A DNA stretch of 55,761 nt from Bacteroidia bacterium (GTDB lineage: Bacteria > Bacteroidota > Bacteroidia > Flavobacteriales > Flavobacteriaceae): assembly GCA_030427585.1 (NCBI GenBank), contig JAUIBW010000036.1:1-55761 (forward strand). Reading direction: 5' to 3'. Below are positions 46,996-55,761 of the stretch, piece after piece. Every line of letters starts with the position of its first letter. Positions within the stretch are counted from its first letter, which is position 1. The notes beneath the pieces are model-generated. The model saw only the letters and a program-made list of their open reading frames with translations. It ran no database searches and was not told the origin of the DNA. Position numbers and translations under genes: made by a program.

Positions 46996-47430
46996 TTAGT
47001 TTTCATCTTTTGCTAATGGAGACACAACTCTATCAAAGCCGTTTAGATCAATATCATCAATCCAATCAAAAAAGGCGATAAGGTCTTTTGCTTCTTCTTC
47101 AGAGAAACCATAAGCCACCATCTTTCTACCATTCGGTGCCCAGGGAACAGGAGTCATTAACACTGCTTTTACATACCCTTCTCCTCTTCTGTCGAGGACC
47201 TTGGTTAGCTCTGGCGCATAATAGGCTCCTTCCCCCAAAATAGTATGACATCCCATACAATTATTTGTTTCCCATAACTGTTTTCCACGCACAACTTGTT
47301 CTGTTATATTGGTATAGTTGGATTGATCTTGTTCTTCACTAAAAGAATAGATCGTTAACCCAATAAATGCCAAAAAAGTGACCAATGTTCCTCCCAGAAA
47401 GAAATTTCGCGCTTGTTTTTTAGATAACAT
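46996..47430 (-). CDS. norC: Nitric oxide reductase cytochrome c subunit
   Basis: A 144-residue membrane-anchored cytochrome c. One N-terminal helix (~10-30), the heme-binding CMGCH (58-62) and the axial Met104 in GRKMVAYGFS. It passes electrons to NorB. It is the first gene of the cluster, 21 bases before norB. Its 287-base upstream region contains the FNR-type palindrome 84 bases before the start codon. Confidence 0.95.
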   Translation of the reverse strand: MLSKKQARNFFLGGTLVTFLAFIGLTIYSFSEEQDQSNYTNITEQVVRGKQLWETNNCMGCHTILGEGAYYAPELTKVLDRRGEGYVKAVLMTPVPWAPNGRKMVAYGFSEEEAKDLIAFFDWIDDIDLNGFDRVVSPLAKDEN

Positions 47431-47513
47431 AGTGATAATTAATTTAGTTTATTATAAAAAGATCTTTTTATCTTTTATTTGTGTAAAAATAAATAAACTC
47501 AATGCCCCCAAAT

Positions 47514-47527
47514 ATGATTTAAATCAT
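47514..47527. promoter_or_regulatory. FNR/CRP-type palindrome upstream of norC
   Basis: ATGATTTAAATCAT, identical to the site at 22314-22327. It lies 84 bases before norC, compatible with activation at about -41.5 if the mRNA has a ~50-base leader. It may also be read by the divergent cysteine operon 190 bases away. The matching regulator gene is not in the window. Confidence 0.6.
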
Positions 47528-47717
47528 AAATCAATCAACAATCATTCATTATCCACATATCATAGATACTAATAAAAGTTTAACCAAAAATTACAGAATA
47601 CCAACAATTACCCCCTCTTAATGTTATTATTATTTTAAAAATGTAAGTATTTATAGTTTAAAAGGACTTTTATTTCTATTATTCTATATATTTACTAGAG
47701 TTTTTAAACAAACTAAA

Positions 47718-48509
47718 ATGACCAAAGAAAGAGATCAAATTATTGCTAAGATAAAAGAGCTGAAAAAGAATCCAAATCTTAAACTTGAGCTAAAAGAAAA
47801 AACCGAATATTTTACGAACTTACTTTTCTATACATTATTTGATACAGATACAGAAGTAGCTAAGAACATAGATCGTCTTGAAAAAACTTTTGAAACGCTT
47901 GTCGATTTGGCTTGTTGGGAAACCGAAAAACCATGTAGTAAACTGTGGCAATCTTATCTAGAGAAACTACCTGGTATACTAGAAAAATTAAACCTCGATG
48001 CCCAGGCTTTTATAAAAAGTGATCCGGCGGCAAACTCTATAGAAGAAATATATATGGCCTACCCTGGTTTTTTTGCTATAGCAATCTATAGATTAAGTCA
48101 TGAGCTTCTTAAATTTGGTCTACCCCTTGTTCCTAGATTAATGACAGAATATTCGCATCGATTAACGGGTACAGACATTAATCCGGGCGCAGAAATCGGA
48201 GAATCGTTTTTTATTGATCATGCAACCGGTATTGTTATCGGAGAAACAGTAATTATAAAAGATAATGTTAAGATATATCAAGGAGTAACTCTTGGTGGGC
48301 TATATGTAGACAGAAAACTTCGTAATGTAAAACGTCATCCAACAGTAGAAAACAATGTAACCATTTATGCTAATGCAACAATACTTGGCGGAAGTACCGT
48401 TATTGGTGCCAATAGTACTATTGGTGGTAATGCATGGATTACCTCTTCGGTTCCCGAAAATTCAATTATTTCGAATACTGCAGAAATTAAGATTAAAAAA
48501 GTTATTTAA
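47718..48509 (+). CDS. cysE: Serine O-acetyltransferase (SatA/EpsC type)
   Basis: A 263-residue hexapeptide-repeat transferase making O-acetylserine, the carbon precursor of cysteine. A helical N-terminal half (~1-150) precedes the left-handed beta-helix (~160-255: DINPGAEIGESFFIDHATGIVIGET and GVTLGG). The His pair HATG and the late GGNAWITSSVPENS are typical. It overlaps the next gene by one base (TAATG), so the two enzymes of cysteine synthesis are made together. Confidence 0.9.
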   Translation: MTKERDQIIAKIKELKKNPNLKLELKEKTEYFTNLLFYTLFDTDTEVAKNIDRLEKTFETLVDLACWETEKPCSKLWQSYLEKLPGILEKLNLDAQAFIKSDPAANSIEEIYMAYPGFFAIAIYRLSHELLKFGLPLVPRLMTEYSHRLTGTDINPGAEIGESFFIDHATGIVIGETVIIKDNVKIYQGVTLGGLYVDRKLRNVKRHPTVENNVTIYANATILGGSTVIGANSTIGGNAWITSSVPENSIISNTAEIKIKKVI

Positions 48510-49393
48510 TGTCACATCATATTTTAGACCTGATAGGAAACACCCCTTTGGTAAAGGCTACTTCCCTAATAGACAATCCCAATATTACATTATATCTAAA
48601 ACTAGAAGGGCATAACCCAGGAGGAAGTGTTAAAGATCGTGCCGCTTACAATATGATTAAATCTGCACTCGATCGTGGTGATATTAATCAAAATACTAAA
48701 CTTGTAGAAGCAACAAGTGGTAACACGGGAATTGCTTTGGCGATGATCGCAGGAATTTTTAAACTGGATATCGAATTGGTAATGCCCGAAAATTCTACCA
48801 AAGAACGCGTACAAACTATGCGCGCTTTTGGCGCAAAAGTAACGCTTACCTCATCAGATATAGGGATAGAGGGTTCTAGAGACTATGCAGAAGATAAAGT
48901 TAATAAAGAAGGGTATGTAATGCTAAATCAATTTGCAAACGATGATAATTGGCGCGCCCACTATAAAACTACCGGACCAGAAATTTGGAAAGACACACAA
49001 GGTAAAATCACTCATTTTGTATCCTCTATGGGCACCACAGGAACGATCATGGGAACATCGACTTATCTTAAAGAGCAATCAAAAGATATACAAATTGTTG
49101 GAGTGCAACCAACCGACGAATCCAGAATTCCCGGAATACGTAAATGGCCAAAAGAATATCTTCCCAAAATATTTAATCCAGATAAAGTAGATCAGGTTCT
49201 TGAAGTAAGTCAGAAAGAAGCTACTGATATGGCAAAACGATTAGCAAAAGAAGAAGGTGTTTTCTCTGGTATGAGCAGTGGCGGAGCTGTTACTGCTGCT
49301 ATAAAACTAGCAAAAACACTAAAAAGTGGTGTGCTTGTTGCTATTATTTGTGATCGTGGGGATAGGTATTTAAGTTCTGATTTATTCGAATGA
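48509..49393 (+). CDS. cysM: Cysteine synthase (O-acetylserine sulfhydrylase, CysM type)
   Basis: A 294-residue PLP enzyme that makes cysteine from O-acetylserine. The PLP lysine is Lys42 (NPGGSVKDRAA), the substrate loop is TSGNTGIALA, the phosphate-binding loop is MGTTGTIMGT, and the end shows IICDRGDRYLS. The CysM (B) form is chosen for the short length and DRGDRYLS ending, the A form being similar. It overlaps the upstream transferase gene by one base. Confidence 0.92.
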   Translation: MSHHILDLIGNTPLVKATSLIDNPNITLYLKLEGHNPGGSVKDRAAYNMIKSALDRGDINQNTKLVEATSGNTGIALAMIAGIFKLDIELVMPENSTKERVQTMRAFGAKVTLTSSDIGIEGSRDYAEDKVNKEGYVMLNQFANDDNWRAHYKTTGPEIWKDTQGKITHFVSSMGTTGTIMGTSTYLKEQSKDIQIVGVQPTDESRIPGIRKWPKEYLPKIFNPDKVDQVLEVSQKEATDMAKRLAKEEGVFSGMSSGGAVTAAIKLAKTLKSGVLVAIICDRGDRYLSSDLFE

Positions 49394-49425
49394 CATCTGT
49401 TTTTTTCTTATCGTATATTTTTCAC

Positions 49426-49462
49426 CCCTAATTTCTTTAGTTCTAAAAAATAAGAAATAGGG
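49426..49462 (+). terminator. Possible hairpin after cysM
   Basis: CCCTAATTTCTT pairs with AAGAAATAGGG with a single bulge and a 14-base loop. No clear T-tract follows, so termination is uncertain. Confidence 0.35.
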
Positions 49463-49584
49463 TTCAAAAAATTAGAATTTTGACATACTGCACATATTTC
49501 TCTTTCATTATCTTAACTTACTCTTAGGATACAAATAGGAATTAATACTATAGATATTTATAATTTCCAAAATTCAAATTATTT

Positions 49585-49866
49585 ATGGATGATCGTTTAG
49601 AATTATTCTTGAGTGAATTAAAAGAAACGTGCGCTGAAAATAATAGTAATGAATTTGAATATTTTTGGGAAATGTGGGGCGTTTTGTGGATGCCATGGTT
49701 TATTGAAGTAAATGGAGAATCAATGTATTTTTCATCAAATGATATTTCCCAAAATGATTTAGATCAATTGTGCAAAAATGGTTTTATTGAACTTTTGAAA
49801 GTATATGACCAAAATGAAATGAAAGATGAATTTGATAGAAAAAGATATCGATTAATAGAAAGGTAA
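49585..49866 (+). CDS. Hypothetical protein
   Basis: A 93-residue acidic protein with an unusual tryptophan-rich part (EYFWEMWGVLWMPWFIEVNG) and a charged C-terminal helix. I do not recognise the family. It starts 191 bases after cysM and is followed by a second small gene; all of these genes are alone with weak context. Confidence 0.6.
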   Translation: MDDRLELFLSELKETCAENNSNEFEYFWEMWGVLWMPWFIEVNGESMYFSSNDISQNDLDQLCKNGFIELLKVYDQNEMKDEFDRKRYRLIER

Positions 49867-50027
49867 GTAGTTTTATTATGAATAGCTTTTTTTATTCTAA
49901 AAATCTATTTTAACATATTTCTCTTAAAGTTGAAGTCCTCTAGTTGATAAATTTTAAAATGTAAAAACAGAATAAACAATACTTCACGTCAAATATATGG
50001 TTAATCATAAACATAATACAGTAAAAA

Positions 50028-50366
50028 ATGAAGGTTGATTTAAACAATAAAAAATTCAAGACACAATCTAATACCAATAATGGAGAAGTATCAGATGAAA
50101 CCATTTTTAGATATTACCAAAATGAAAACATCATTTGGGCTAATTATGACGGTGGGCAAATTATAAAAGGGCATTTGGTAGGAAAATGGGTTAATGATCA
50201 CTTAGAATTTGTATATCATCATATAAACAAAGAACATGAATTAATGACCGGAAAATGTAAATCATACATTGAATATGTGGAAGGTGAAAAAATAAAACTA
50301 AACGAGTTTTGGCAATGGACCTGTAACGATTTTAGTGCTGGAGAATCTACCATAATCGAGATTTGA
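50028..50366 (+). CDS. Small conserved protein of the so-called N-acetylglutamate-synthase-like group
   Basis: A 112-residue beta-rich protein. The pattern FRYYQNENIIWANYDGGQIIKGHLVG and the ending GESTIIEI belong to a small family often labelled 'N-acetylglutamate synthase' in databases; it lacks the acetyltransferase motif, so that name is doubtful. There is no signal peptide. The function is unknown. Confidence 0.7.
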   Translation: MKVDLNNKKFKTQSNTNNGEVSDETIFRYYQNENIIWANYDGGQIIKGHLVGKWVNDHLEFVYHHINKEHELMTGKCKSYIEYVEGEKIKLNEFWQWTCNDFSAGESTIIEI

Positions 50367-50436
50367 TATAAAAGTACTCATCACATACTCATCACTCAAA
50401 TAAATAACAAGGCAGAATTAGTGTAAATAAATTTAG

Positions 50437-50844
50437 ATGGAAATAAAAATCTCAGAAACAAAAAACATAGAGTTAAAGCAAATCATTGATTTGTATAAAG
50501 TTAATAAATGGAGTTCTGCAGATAAACCTAAAGAATTATATAATGCCTTACTAAATTCTCATTCATTAGTTTCTGCCTGAAACGGAGATCATTTGATTGG
50601 ACTGGGCAATGCTATTTCTGACGGATATTTGGTAGTGTATTACCCTCATTTACTTATCCATCCTGATTATCAGGGAAAAGGTATTGGAAAAATGATAGTG
50701 GACAAAATGCAGGAAAAATATGGTCATTTTCACATGCAAATGTTAACAGCAGATGGCAAAGCAATTGATTTTTATCAAAAAGTAGGATTCGTTAGAGCGG
50801 GTGAAACCGAACCCATGTGGATTTATAAAGGTAACGAACATTAA
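50437..50844 (+). pseudogene. GNAT acetyltransferase gene interrupted by a TGA codon
   Basis: One continuous frame from the ATG at 50437 to 50844 encodes a GNAT protein of 135 residues, broken only at codon 48 by TGA (50578-50580). The flanking residues SLVSA and NGDHLIGLGNAISDG are typical of intact homologues, in which a tryptophan (TGG) stands at this place. The acetyl-CoA motif HPDYQGKGIGKMI and the end IDFYQKVGFVRAG are intact, so the change is recent. A restart at the TTG at 50593 could make only a truncated protein. Sequencing error and read-through are alternatives. Confidence 0.8.
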
Positions 50845-50884
50845 TAAATTCATTTTCACACGCTATTTTCTTTTCTTTGTAGTT

Positions 50885-53005
50885 ATGCCAGATCAACAAC
50901 TCATTTTACGTACCTTAAAAGAATATTTTGGATACGACAGTTTTCGTCCATTACAGCAGGATATCATTACCTCTGTTTTTGCAGGAGATGACAACCTTGT
51001 TATTATGCCTACAGGAGGAGGTAAATCAATATGTTACCAGTTACCAGCATTATTGTTACCAGGAGTAACACTGGTGATTTCTCCTTTAATCGCTTTAATG
51101 AAGGATCAGGTAGATGGTTTATTAGCAAACGGTATTGAGGCAGCTTTTATCAATAGTAGTCAAACCGAAACCGAGCAACAGGATATTTATCAAAAATTAT
51201 CGGATAAAGAAATTAAGTTATTATATATCGCTCCAGAAAGTTTATCATTTTTAGATCTGATATTCTCTCAAATAGAAATTAGCCTAATTGCAATAGATGA
51301 AGCGCATTGTATTTCTGCCTGGGGCCATGATTTTAGACCTGCATATACGCAACTGGGATATCTTAAAAACAGGTTTCCTAAAACTCCGGTTATTGCACTA
51401 ACAGCTACAGCAGATAAAGCGACGCGTCAAGATATTTGTGATCAGTTAAACATTTCTAATGCCAAACAACACCTTGCTTCTTTTGATCGTAAAAACCTTA
51501 GCCTGGAAGTACGACCGGGAAACAAAAGAATTGAGCAAATCATTGACTTTCTAAAAGATAAACATAATGATAGTGGGATTATCTATTGCCTAAGTAGAAA
51601 AACTACTGAAATGCTATCAGAAAAACTGCAAAATCAGGGATATAATGCAGAAGCATATCATGCAGGGGTAGATCATCAAAAACGATCTTATGTGCAGGAA
51701 GGTTTTATTAATGATACTATTCAGATTGTGTGTGCTACCATCGCGTTTGGTATGGGTATAGACAAATCTAATGTACGTTGGGTGATTCATTATAATTTAC
51801 CAAAGAATATCGAAGGATATTACCAGGAAATTGGACGTGCCGGTAGAGATAATTTACCATCTTCTACTCTACTCTTTCATAGTTATGCAGATGTGGTACA
51901 ATTACAAAAGTTTGCTAACATGTCTGGCAATCAAGAAGTACAATTGGCTAAACTGGATCGCATGAAACAATATGCCGATTCTCTGAGTTGTCGGCGTAAA
52001 ATTTTACTTAGTTATTTCGGAGAATTAATCGAAGAAAATTGCGGTAATTGTGATGTATGTAAGAATCCTCCAACTTTTATAGATGGAACTATTATTGCCC
52101 AAAAGGCATTATCTACAGTAACCCGAATCAAAGAACAAGAACCTATCGGTACTGTGATTGATATATTACGAGGGGCACAAAATGCGGCTGTATATGATAA
52201 AGAATATCAAAATTTAAAAACATATGGTATTGGTAAGGATATAGCATGGAGGGATTGGCAACAATACATTATACAATTAATTAATCAAGGATACCTGGAA
52301 ATTGCTTTTCATCAAAACAACAAATTAAAACTTACTTCGCTTTCTAAAAAGGTATTATTTGAAAGAGAAAAAGTAAGTCTGGCACATTTAAAAGAGTTTG
52401 AAAAAGTAAAACAAGCTACTGCTGTAAAGCAGGTAGATCAGGGAGCCGCACCAAATCTATTCGAAAAATTACGCCGACTGCGATTAGAATTAGCAAAAGA
52501 AGCTGGTATTCCTGCCTACCAGATTTTTAGTGATGCAACTCTTAAAGAAATGGAGAAGTTTCGCCCGATGAGTGATGAAGAATTTATGCAAATTAATGGG
52601 GTTGGACGACAAAAGATGCAAAATTACGGGTACCAATTTATTAAAGCTATTATTGATTTTTCTTCCGAAAAAACAAAAAAGAAAAAAAAGAAAAGTACTA
52701 AAAAAGGAAATACGCATTTAGAAACTTTGACCTTGTATCAACAAGGGCTTTCTATAGAAGAAATTGCACTCCAACGTCAATTGGCACAGTCTACTATCTT
52801 CTCGCATATAATGAAGCTCTATGAAAATGGTGAGAGCATTGATTTAAAACAATTCGTAAATAAAGAAGATATTAATGCCATAAAAAATGCAAAAAAAGAA
52901 TTGGACAATCCAGAAACCTTAAAACCATATTTTGAACATTTTGAAGGGGCTATAGCGTACAATACTATTAAATTGGCACTAACAATTCTGGAAGAAGAAA
53001 GCTAA
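50885..53005 (+). CDS. recQ: ATP-dependent DNA helicase RecQ
   Basis: A 3'-5' DNA helicase of 706 residues, used in recombination repair. The domains are the DEAD-like ATPase (Walker A MPTGGGKS, DEAH, SAWGHDFRPAY), helicase C (GMGIDKSNVRWVIHY, QEIGRAGRD), the zinc/RQC region with four cysteines (SCRRK, NCGNCDVC), an HRDC domain (~500-590) and a C-terminal HTH_40 part. The start is the ATG at 50885, giving MPDQQLILRTLKEYFG; a longer frame from 50801 overlaps the GNAT pseudogene and adds an unlike hydrophobic extension. It is convergent with the next gene. Confidence 0.94.
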   Translation: MPDQQLILRTLKEYFGYDSFRPLQQDIITSVFAGDDNLVIMPTGGGKSICYQLPALLLPGVTLVISPLIALMKDQVDGLLANGIEAAFINSSQTETEQQDIYQKLSDKEIKLLYIAPESLSFLDLIFSQIEISLIAIDEAHCISAWGHDFRPAYTQLGYLKNRFPKTPVIALTATADKATRQDICDQLNISNAKQHLASFDRKNLSLEVRPGNKRIEQIIDFLKDKHNDSGIIYCLSRKTTEMLSEKLQNQGYNAEAYHAGVDHQKRSYVQEGFINDTIQIVCATIAFGMGIDKSNVRWVIHYNLPKNIEGYYQEIGRAGRDNLPSSTLLFHSYADVVQLQKFANMSGNQEVQLAKLDRMKQYADSLSCRRKILLSYFGELIEENCGNCDVCKNPPTFIDGTIIAQKALSTVTRIKEQEPIGTVIDILRGAQNAAVYDKEYQNLKTYGIGKDIAWRDWQQYIIQLINQGYLEIAFHQNNKLKLTSLSKKVLFEREKVSLAHLKEFEKVKQATAVKQVDQGAAPNLFEKLRRLRLELAKEAGIPAYQIFSDATLKEMEKFRPMSDEEFMQINGVGRQKMQNYGYQFIKAIIDFSSEKTKKKKKKSTKKGNTHLETLTLYQQGLSIEEIALQRQLAQSTIFSHIMKLYENGESIDLKQFVNKEDINAIKNAKKELDNPETLKPYFEHFEGAIAYNTIKLALTILEEES

Positions 53006-53016
53006 AAGTCTTAATG

Positions 53017-53952
53017 TTATTCTGTAGATCTTATAGTATTATGAAATAAATCTGCTAATCGTATTTCTAAATAATGAATTACTTCTTTTTGCGAAGCTTT
53101 ATTTTTGTACATCTCGAATGTCTCTGCAATGTTACGATCTTTTAATATTTTAAAATCATCAGTAGAGTTTTGAAAATCTTCTAACTTTAAATTCCAATCC
53201 AAGAGCGTTTTTAATAGTTCTTTATGTGATGTATATTTTTTTTCTAAAACTGCTAGTTTTTCTACATCTACAGAATCTTTAATGGTACTGCTATTGATTC
53301 TCCCATACACAGTATTGTATTCTTCTTCTATCGAACGATCGAGTTGTCTTGCTTCTGTTACCAATTTTAAATATGCATCATACAATCTTTTATTATAAAA
53401 CTCTACAAATTTTAAATGATTATCAATTTGTACAAGGTAGTCAATCGCTATATCTTTATATACTTTACCACCAATATCTTCTCTACTTATTAACTTTTCT
53501 TCTAATATTTCTAATGTAGCTTCTTGTTGTTGTATCAATCTGTCAAAGCCTTCTCGTTTGGGTAGTGTTACTATTTGATTAGTGACTTCTTGTGGCAACC
53601 CAATAAAATGATACCTTCTATATTTAATTTCGATAGAATCACTTTCTATTTCTCTCTTCTTTATTTTTTTCCTTTTTTCCTTTGCTTTTTTTCCAGGTGA
53701 TTTTTCTCTCTTTATGAATATAGTATCTTCTTTTTTTGAGACACTTGGTTTTATTTTAACTTTATGTACTCCTGTAATTATATAATCATCATTAAGTATA
53801 TATCTTAAAAAGGTATCATCATTTGTTTTTTCTGCATAATTATTAGTTAGCCGAACACCACGAACATATTTATCTTCTAAAAGTTTATCATCATCACTAC
53901 AGGATAGAAAAATAGTATAGACTAAAATTAATATGTAAAAGCCCCTTTTCAA
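53017..53952 (-). CDS. Hypothetical lipoprotein
   Basis: A 311-residue exported lipoprotein: lipobox IFLSC (Cys18), then SDDDK. A very basic stretch (residues ~77-105) is followed by a mainly helical, coiled-coil-like region (~140-300). I do not recognise a family. The stop codon lies 11 bases from the convergent recQ stop. A 276-base upstream region holds no gene. Confidence 0.75.
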   Translation of the reverse strand: MKRGFYILILVYTIFLSCSDDDKLLEDKYVRGVRLTNNYAEKTNDDTFLRYILNDDYIITGVHKVKIKPSVSKKEDTIFIKREKSPGKKAKEKRKKIKKREIESDSIEIKYRRYHFIGLPQEVTNQIVTLPKREGFDRLIQQQEATLEILEEKLISREDIGGKVYKDIAIDYLVQIDNHLKFVEFYNKRLYDAYLKLVTEARQLDRSIEEEYNTVYGRINSSTIKDSVDVEKLAVLEKKYTSHKELLKTLLDWNLKLEDFQNSTDDFKILKDRNIAETFEMYKNKASQKEVIHYLEIRLADLFHNTIRSTE

Positions 53953-54228
53953 AAGTATTGAGTTTGTGTTATTACTTTATATGGTCTATCATATAATCAT
54001 TACAAATTGTAACGTATCATAATTAAGACTCTTGAAATAGTTAAACTAAAATATTTACAATTATAGAGTGATCTCTATTATAAAATTTTGGGGCGTTAAT
54101 AAAACTTTAATTTTTTAAGAATCAACCCTATAGTAACTAAAATTTCATGAATTAATTGTGTATTACTATTCAAAAATTACAAATCACAATTTTTATAATA
54201 TATTTGAAAGTTTATAACAAAAGGAATA

Positions 54229-55029
54229 TTAATTAGAGCCTGTAGAAATAACAACCTCAAATTTTTCGTATCCCGAACTATAATCAAACCCGGTATGTAG
54301 TTTCTCTACAGGAACACTAGCAGGATAAAACGTAATAGGTTCAATACAAATCATATTTGTTACTTCACTCCATAGCATGGTATGTCTAAAACCATTTGTT
54401 TTTACATCAATAGTTAAGCTACCATTGTTGGCTATAGATATTTCTTTACAATCTTCTAATAAATAGGCAGATGCTCCAGCTTCTAAAATAGTATCTAAAG
54501 AAATATGTTGATCTATAGTTTTCAATATGATATTCGGGCTATAAATTTTAAATGCAGGATGAAACCCAAACATCAATGGCATATTTTTTTCTGATTTTAC
54601 CTCAAAGGTAATTTTTAAAGCTTCATTCGATAATTCAAAAGTTTTAATAAACTCAAAATCATACGGCCAATTAAGCCATTGTTGCGTAGATTTATTAGGA
54701 AATTTATGATTAGACAACTGAGTGTTCGCTATATATTTTTTATGAAAACAAGCACTACTTTTCTCAATTGTTATAGGTAGATAATCCATAACTCTTAAAA
54801 TCCCGTGCTGATCCAGTTTTGCTTCTCCTCTTGGAGTTTGTACCGAAAATTGACTTTCTTTAGTCGAGCCAATCGTAGGAAACATTTCAATTTCTGTGTT
54901 TCCCCATCCTAAATCTCCTTTTTGGTGCATTACTTCTATACCATCAACCTGGTAACTTATTAACTCACCATTATCAATAGTAGCTATAGTTTTTTTATCA
55001 GGGCTATACAATCTTGTCTTATCTGGCAT
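54229..55029 (-). CDS. Aldose 1-epimerase (mutarotase) family protein
   Basis: A 266-residue protein of the galactose-mutarotase fold. The segments MFPTIGSTKES, PLMFGFHPAFKIY (with the conserved His) and the late PITFYPASVPVEKLHTGF follow the aldose-epimerase/YeaD-like pattern. Members interconvert sugar anomers or bind phosphosugars; the substrate is unknown. It starts 3 bases after the MOSC gene, so they are co-transcribed. Confidence 0.85.
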   Translation of the reverse strand: MPDKTRLYSPDKKTIATIDNGELISYQVDGIEVMHQKGDLGWGNTEIEMFPTIGSTKESQFSVQTPRGEAKLDQHGILRVMDYLPITIEKSSACFHKKYIANTQLSNHKFPNKSTQQWLNWPYDFEFIKTFELSNEALKITFEVKSEKNMPLMFGFHPAFKIYSPNIILKTIDQHISLDTILEAGASAYLLEDCKEISIANNGSLTIDVKTNGFRHTMLWSEVTNMICIEPITFYPASVPVEKLHTGFDYSSGYEKFEVVISTGSN

Positions 55030-55032
55030 ATA

Positions 55033-55680
55033 CTAGTAAGCTTTTATTTTTTTTCTAAAATATTTTTTATCACGATCAGAAACCAAAGTATCACTAAGTG
55101 CTTTTTTGGCAAGTTCTAAGTGTGTATTTTCATCATAATGAAACAATAGTGTATTTAATTCGGCAATAGATATTCCATCATCATTTTCTTTTGTGAGTTG
55201 TAATTCATCACCAACAGCAACAGATCCTGGGTGAATTACTCTTACATACACTCCAGAAAGCAGTGAATCTATCATTTGCTTTAACACTGCTTGATTACCA
55301 AAACGAATACCTAATTTGTAACAAGGTTGTCTGGGACGTGAAATCTGTATTGTAGCACTTCCAAGTTGATAAACAGATCCAATTTTTATATTTTTTTCAT
55401 CGAATCCTTCCACTGTAATATTCTCACCAAACATTCCGTACTTCCATGCTAAATCAGGGTATTTTGTTTTCCAATAGGGATAATGATCTGCAGAATACAA
55501 ATAACAGGCTTTGTCAACGCCTCCATGATATTTTCTATCTATAACATGATCATTTCGAACATCTTCTTTCTCTAAATATATAGGATCTGCTACCGGAAGT
55601 TTATAGATTCCCGTTTTCTCTTCTCTTCCTTTCCAAAGTATATTACGCGGTGTTGCAATATTAGTAGATAAAACTTTCAT
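55033..55680 (-). CDS. MOSC domain-containing protein (YiiM type)
   Basis: A 215-residue protein with a MOSC domain (~35-165) including DRKYHGGVDKACYLYS, FGENITVEGF and the cysteine motif SRPRQPCYKLG (Cys120), and a C-terminal 3-alpha region (~165-210). This form, as E. coli YiiM, reduces N-hydroxylated compounds or handles sulfur with a molybdenum cofactor. It starts 3 bases after the stop of the partial gene upstream and 3 bases before the mutarotase-like gene: a tight operon. Confidence 0.88.
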   Translation of the reverse strand: MKVLSTNIATPRNILWKGREEKTGIYKLPVADPIYLEKEDVRNDHVIDRKYHGGVDKACYLYSADHYPYWKTKYPDLAWKYGMFGENITVEGFDEKNIKIGSVYQLGSATIQISRPRQPCYKLGIRFGNQAVLKQMIDSLLSGVYVRVIHPGSVAVGDELQLTKENDDGISIAELNTLLFHYDENTHLELAKKALSDTLVSDRDKKYFRKKIKAY

Positions 55681-55683
55681 AGT

Positions 55684-55761
55684 TTATGTTTTAAATTCAA
55701 CAGAGTTTAATATTAACCCAGAACCCGGAACTATATGTTCTAAGACAATTTCTTCTGATTC
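55684..55761 (-). CDS. 3' end of a gene running out of the window
   Basis: The last 25 codons of a minus-strand frame (ending LILNSVEFKT, then TAA) remain open to the window edge. The stop is 3 bases upstream of the MOSC start, in the tight spacing of the same operon. Too little is present to name it. Confidence 0.55.
   Translation of the reverse strand, partial: ESEEIVLEHIVPGSGLILNSVEFKT

Noticed and set aside
50801..50884. Longer RecQ start
   Set aside because: The extra 28 residues overlap the GNAT pseudogene and do not resemble the RecQ N-terminus.

Overview
The window comes from an AT-rich genome of the phylum Bacteroidota, most likely a marine flavobacterium (family Flavobacteriaceae, of the Aquimarina type; the genus is inferred, not shown). 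The reasons are TonB-dependent receptors with N-terminal carboxypeptidase-like domains, DUF4369/TlpA lipoproteins, a Bacteroidota-style topoisomerase IV, promoter -7 boxes of the TAnnTTTG type, absence of clear Shine-Dalgarno sequences, and GG-leader-like small peptides. No rRNA, tRNA, CRISPR array, transposase or phage gene was seen; the region reads as chromosomal core and light accessory DNA.

Layout. 1-3.4 kb: AraC regulator, PhnA, a small peptide with a RiPP-like leader, and a thioredoxin-fold lipoprotein. 3.8-8.4 kb: parE-parC (topoisomerase IV). 8.6-10.4 kb: a LysR regulator divergent from a rhodanese-GNAT pair, with a LysR-type box between them. 10.5-12.2 kb: two tandem PPK2 polyphosphate kinases. 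12.3-21.4 kb: M61 protease, alpha/beta hydrolase, S9 peptidase, hybrid histidine kinase, EamA transporter and YchF. 21.6-28.8 kb: a secreted protein, a 55-residue GG-leader-like peptide and two paralogous TonB-dependent receptors that share an upstream element. 29-33 kb: MscS channel, a small DUF3817 membrane protein, a 42-bp tandem repeat of nine units, and a 7TM-HD (PgpH-type) phosphodiesterase. 33.3-38.9 kb: thiolase, NlpC/P60 peptidase, GNAT, and a TetR regulator with two duplicated SDR oxidoreductases and matching operator palindromes.

39-47.4 kb: two conserved hypothetical genes, a CBS-domain protein, and a complete nitric oxide reductase cluster on the minus strand (norC, norB, norQ, norD, a hemerythrin-PAS protein, norE, norF). 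No nitrite or nitrous oxide reductase is present, so the cluster looks like NO detoxification or a partial denitrification module. 47.7-49.4 kb: serine acetyltransferase and cysteine synthase in an overlapping operon. 49.5-53 kb: small hypotheticals, a GNAT gene broken by a TGA codon, and recQ. 53-55.8 kb: a lipoprotein, a mutarotase-like protein, a MOSC protein and the 3' end of a further gene.

The most interesting link is regulatory. The identical 14-bp palindrome ATGATTTAAATCAT (an FNR/CRP-type TGAT-N4-ATCA site) lies upstream of norC and also, 25 kb away, just upstream of the 55-residue GG-leader-like peptide. A variant (TGATAAATATCA) precedes the CBS-domain gene beside the nor cluster. 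This suggests one oxygen- or NO-responsive regulon joining NO reduction to a small secreted peptide. It is an inference from sequence and has not been tested.
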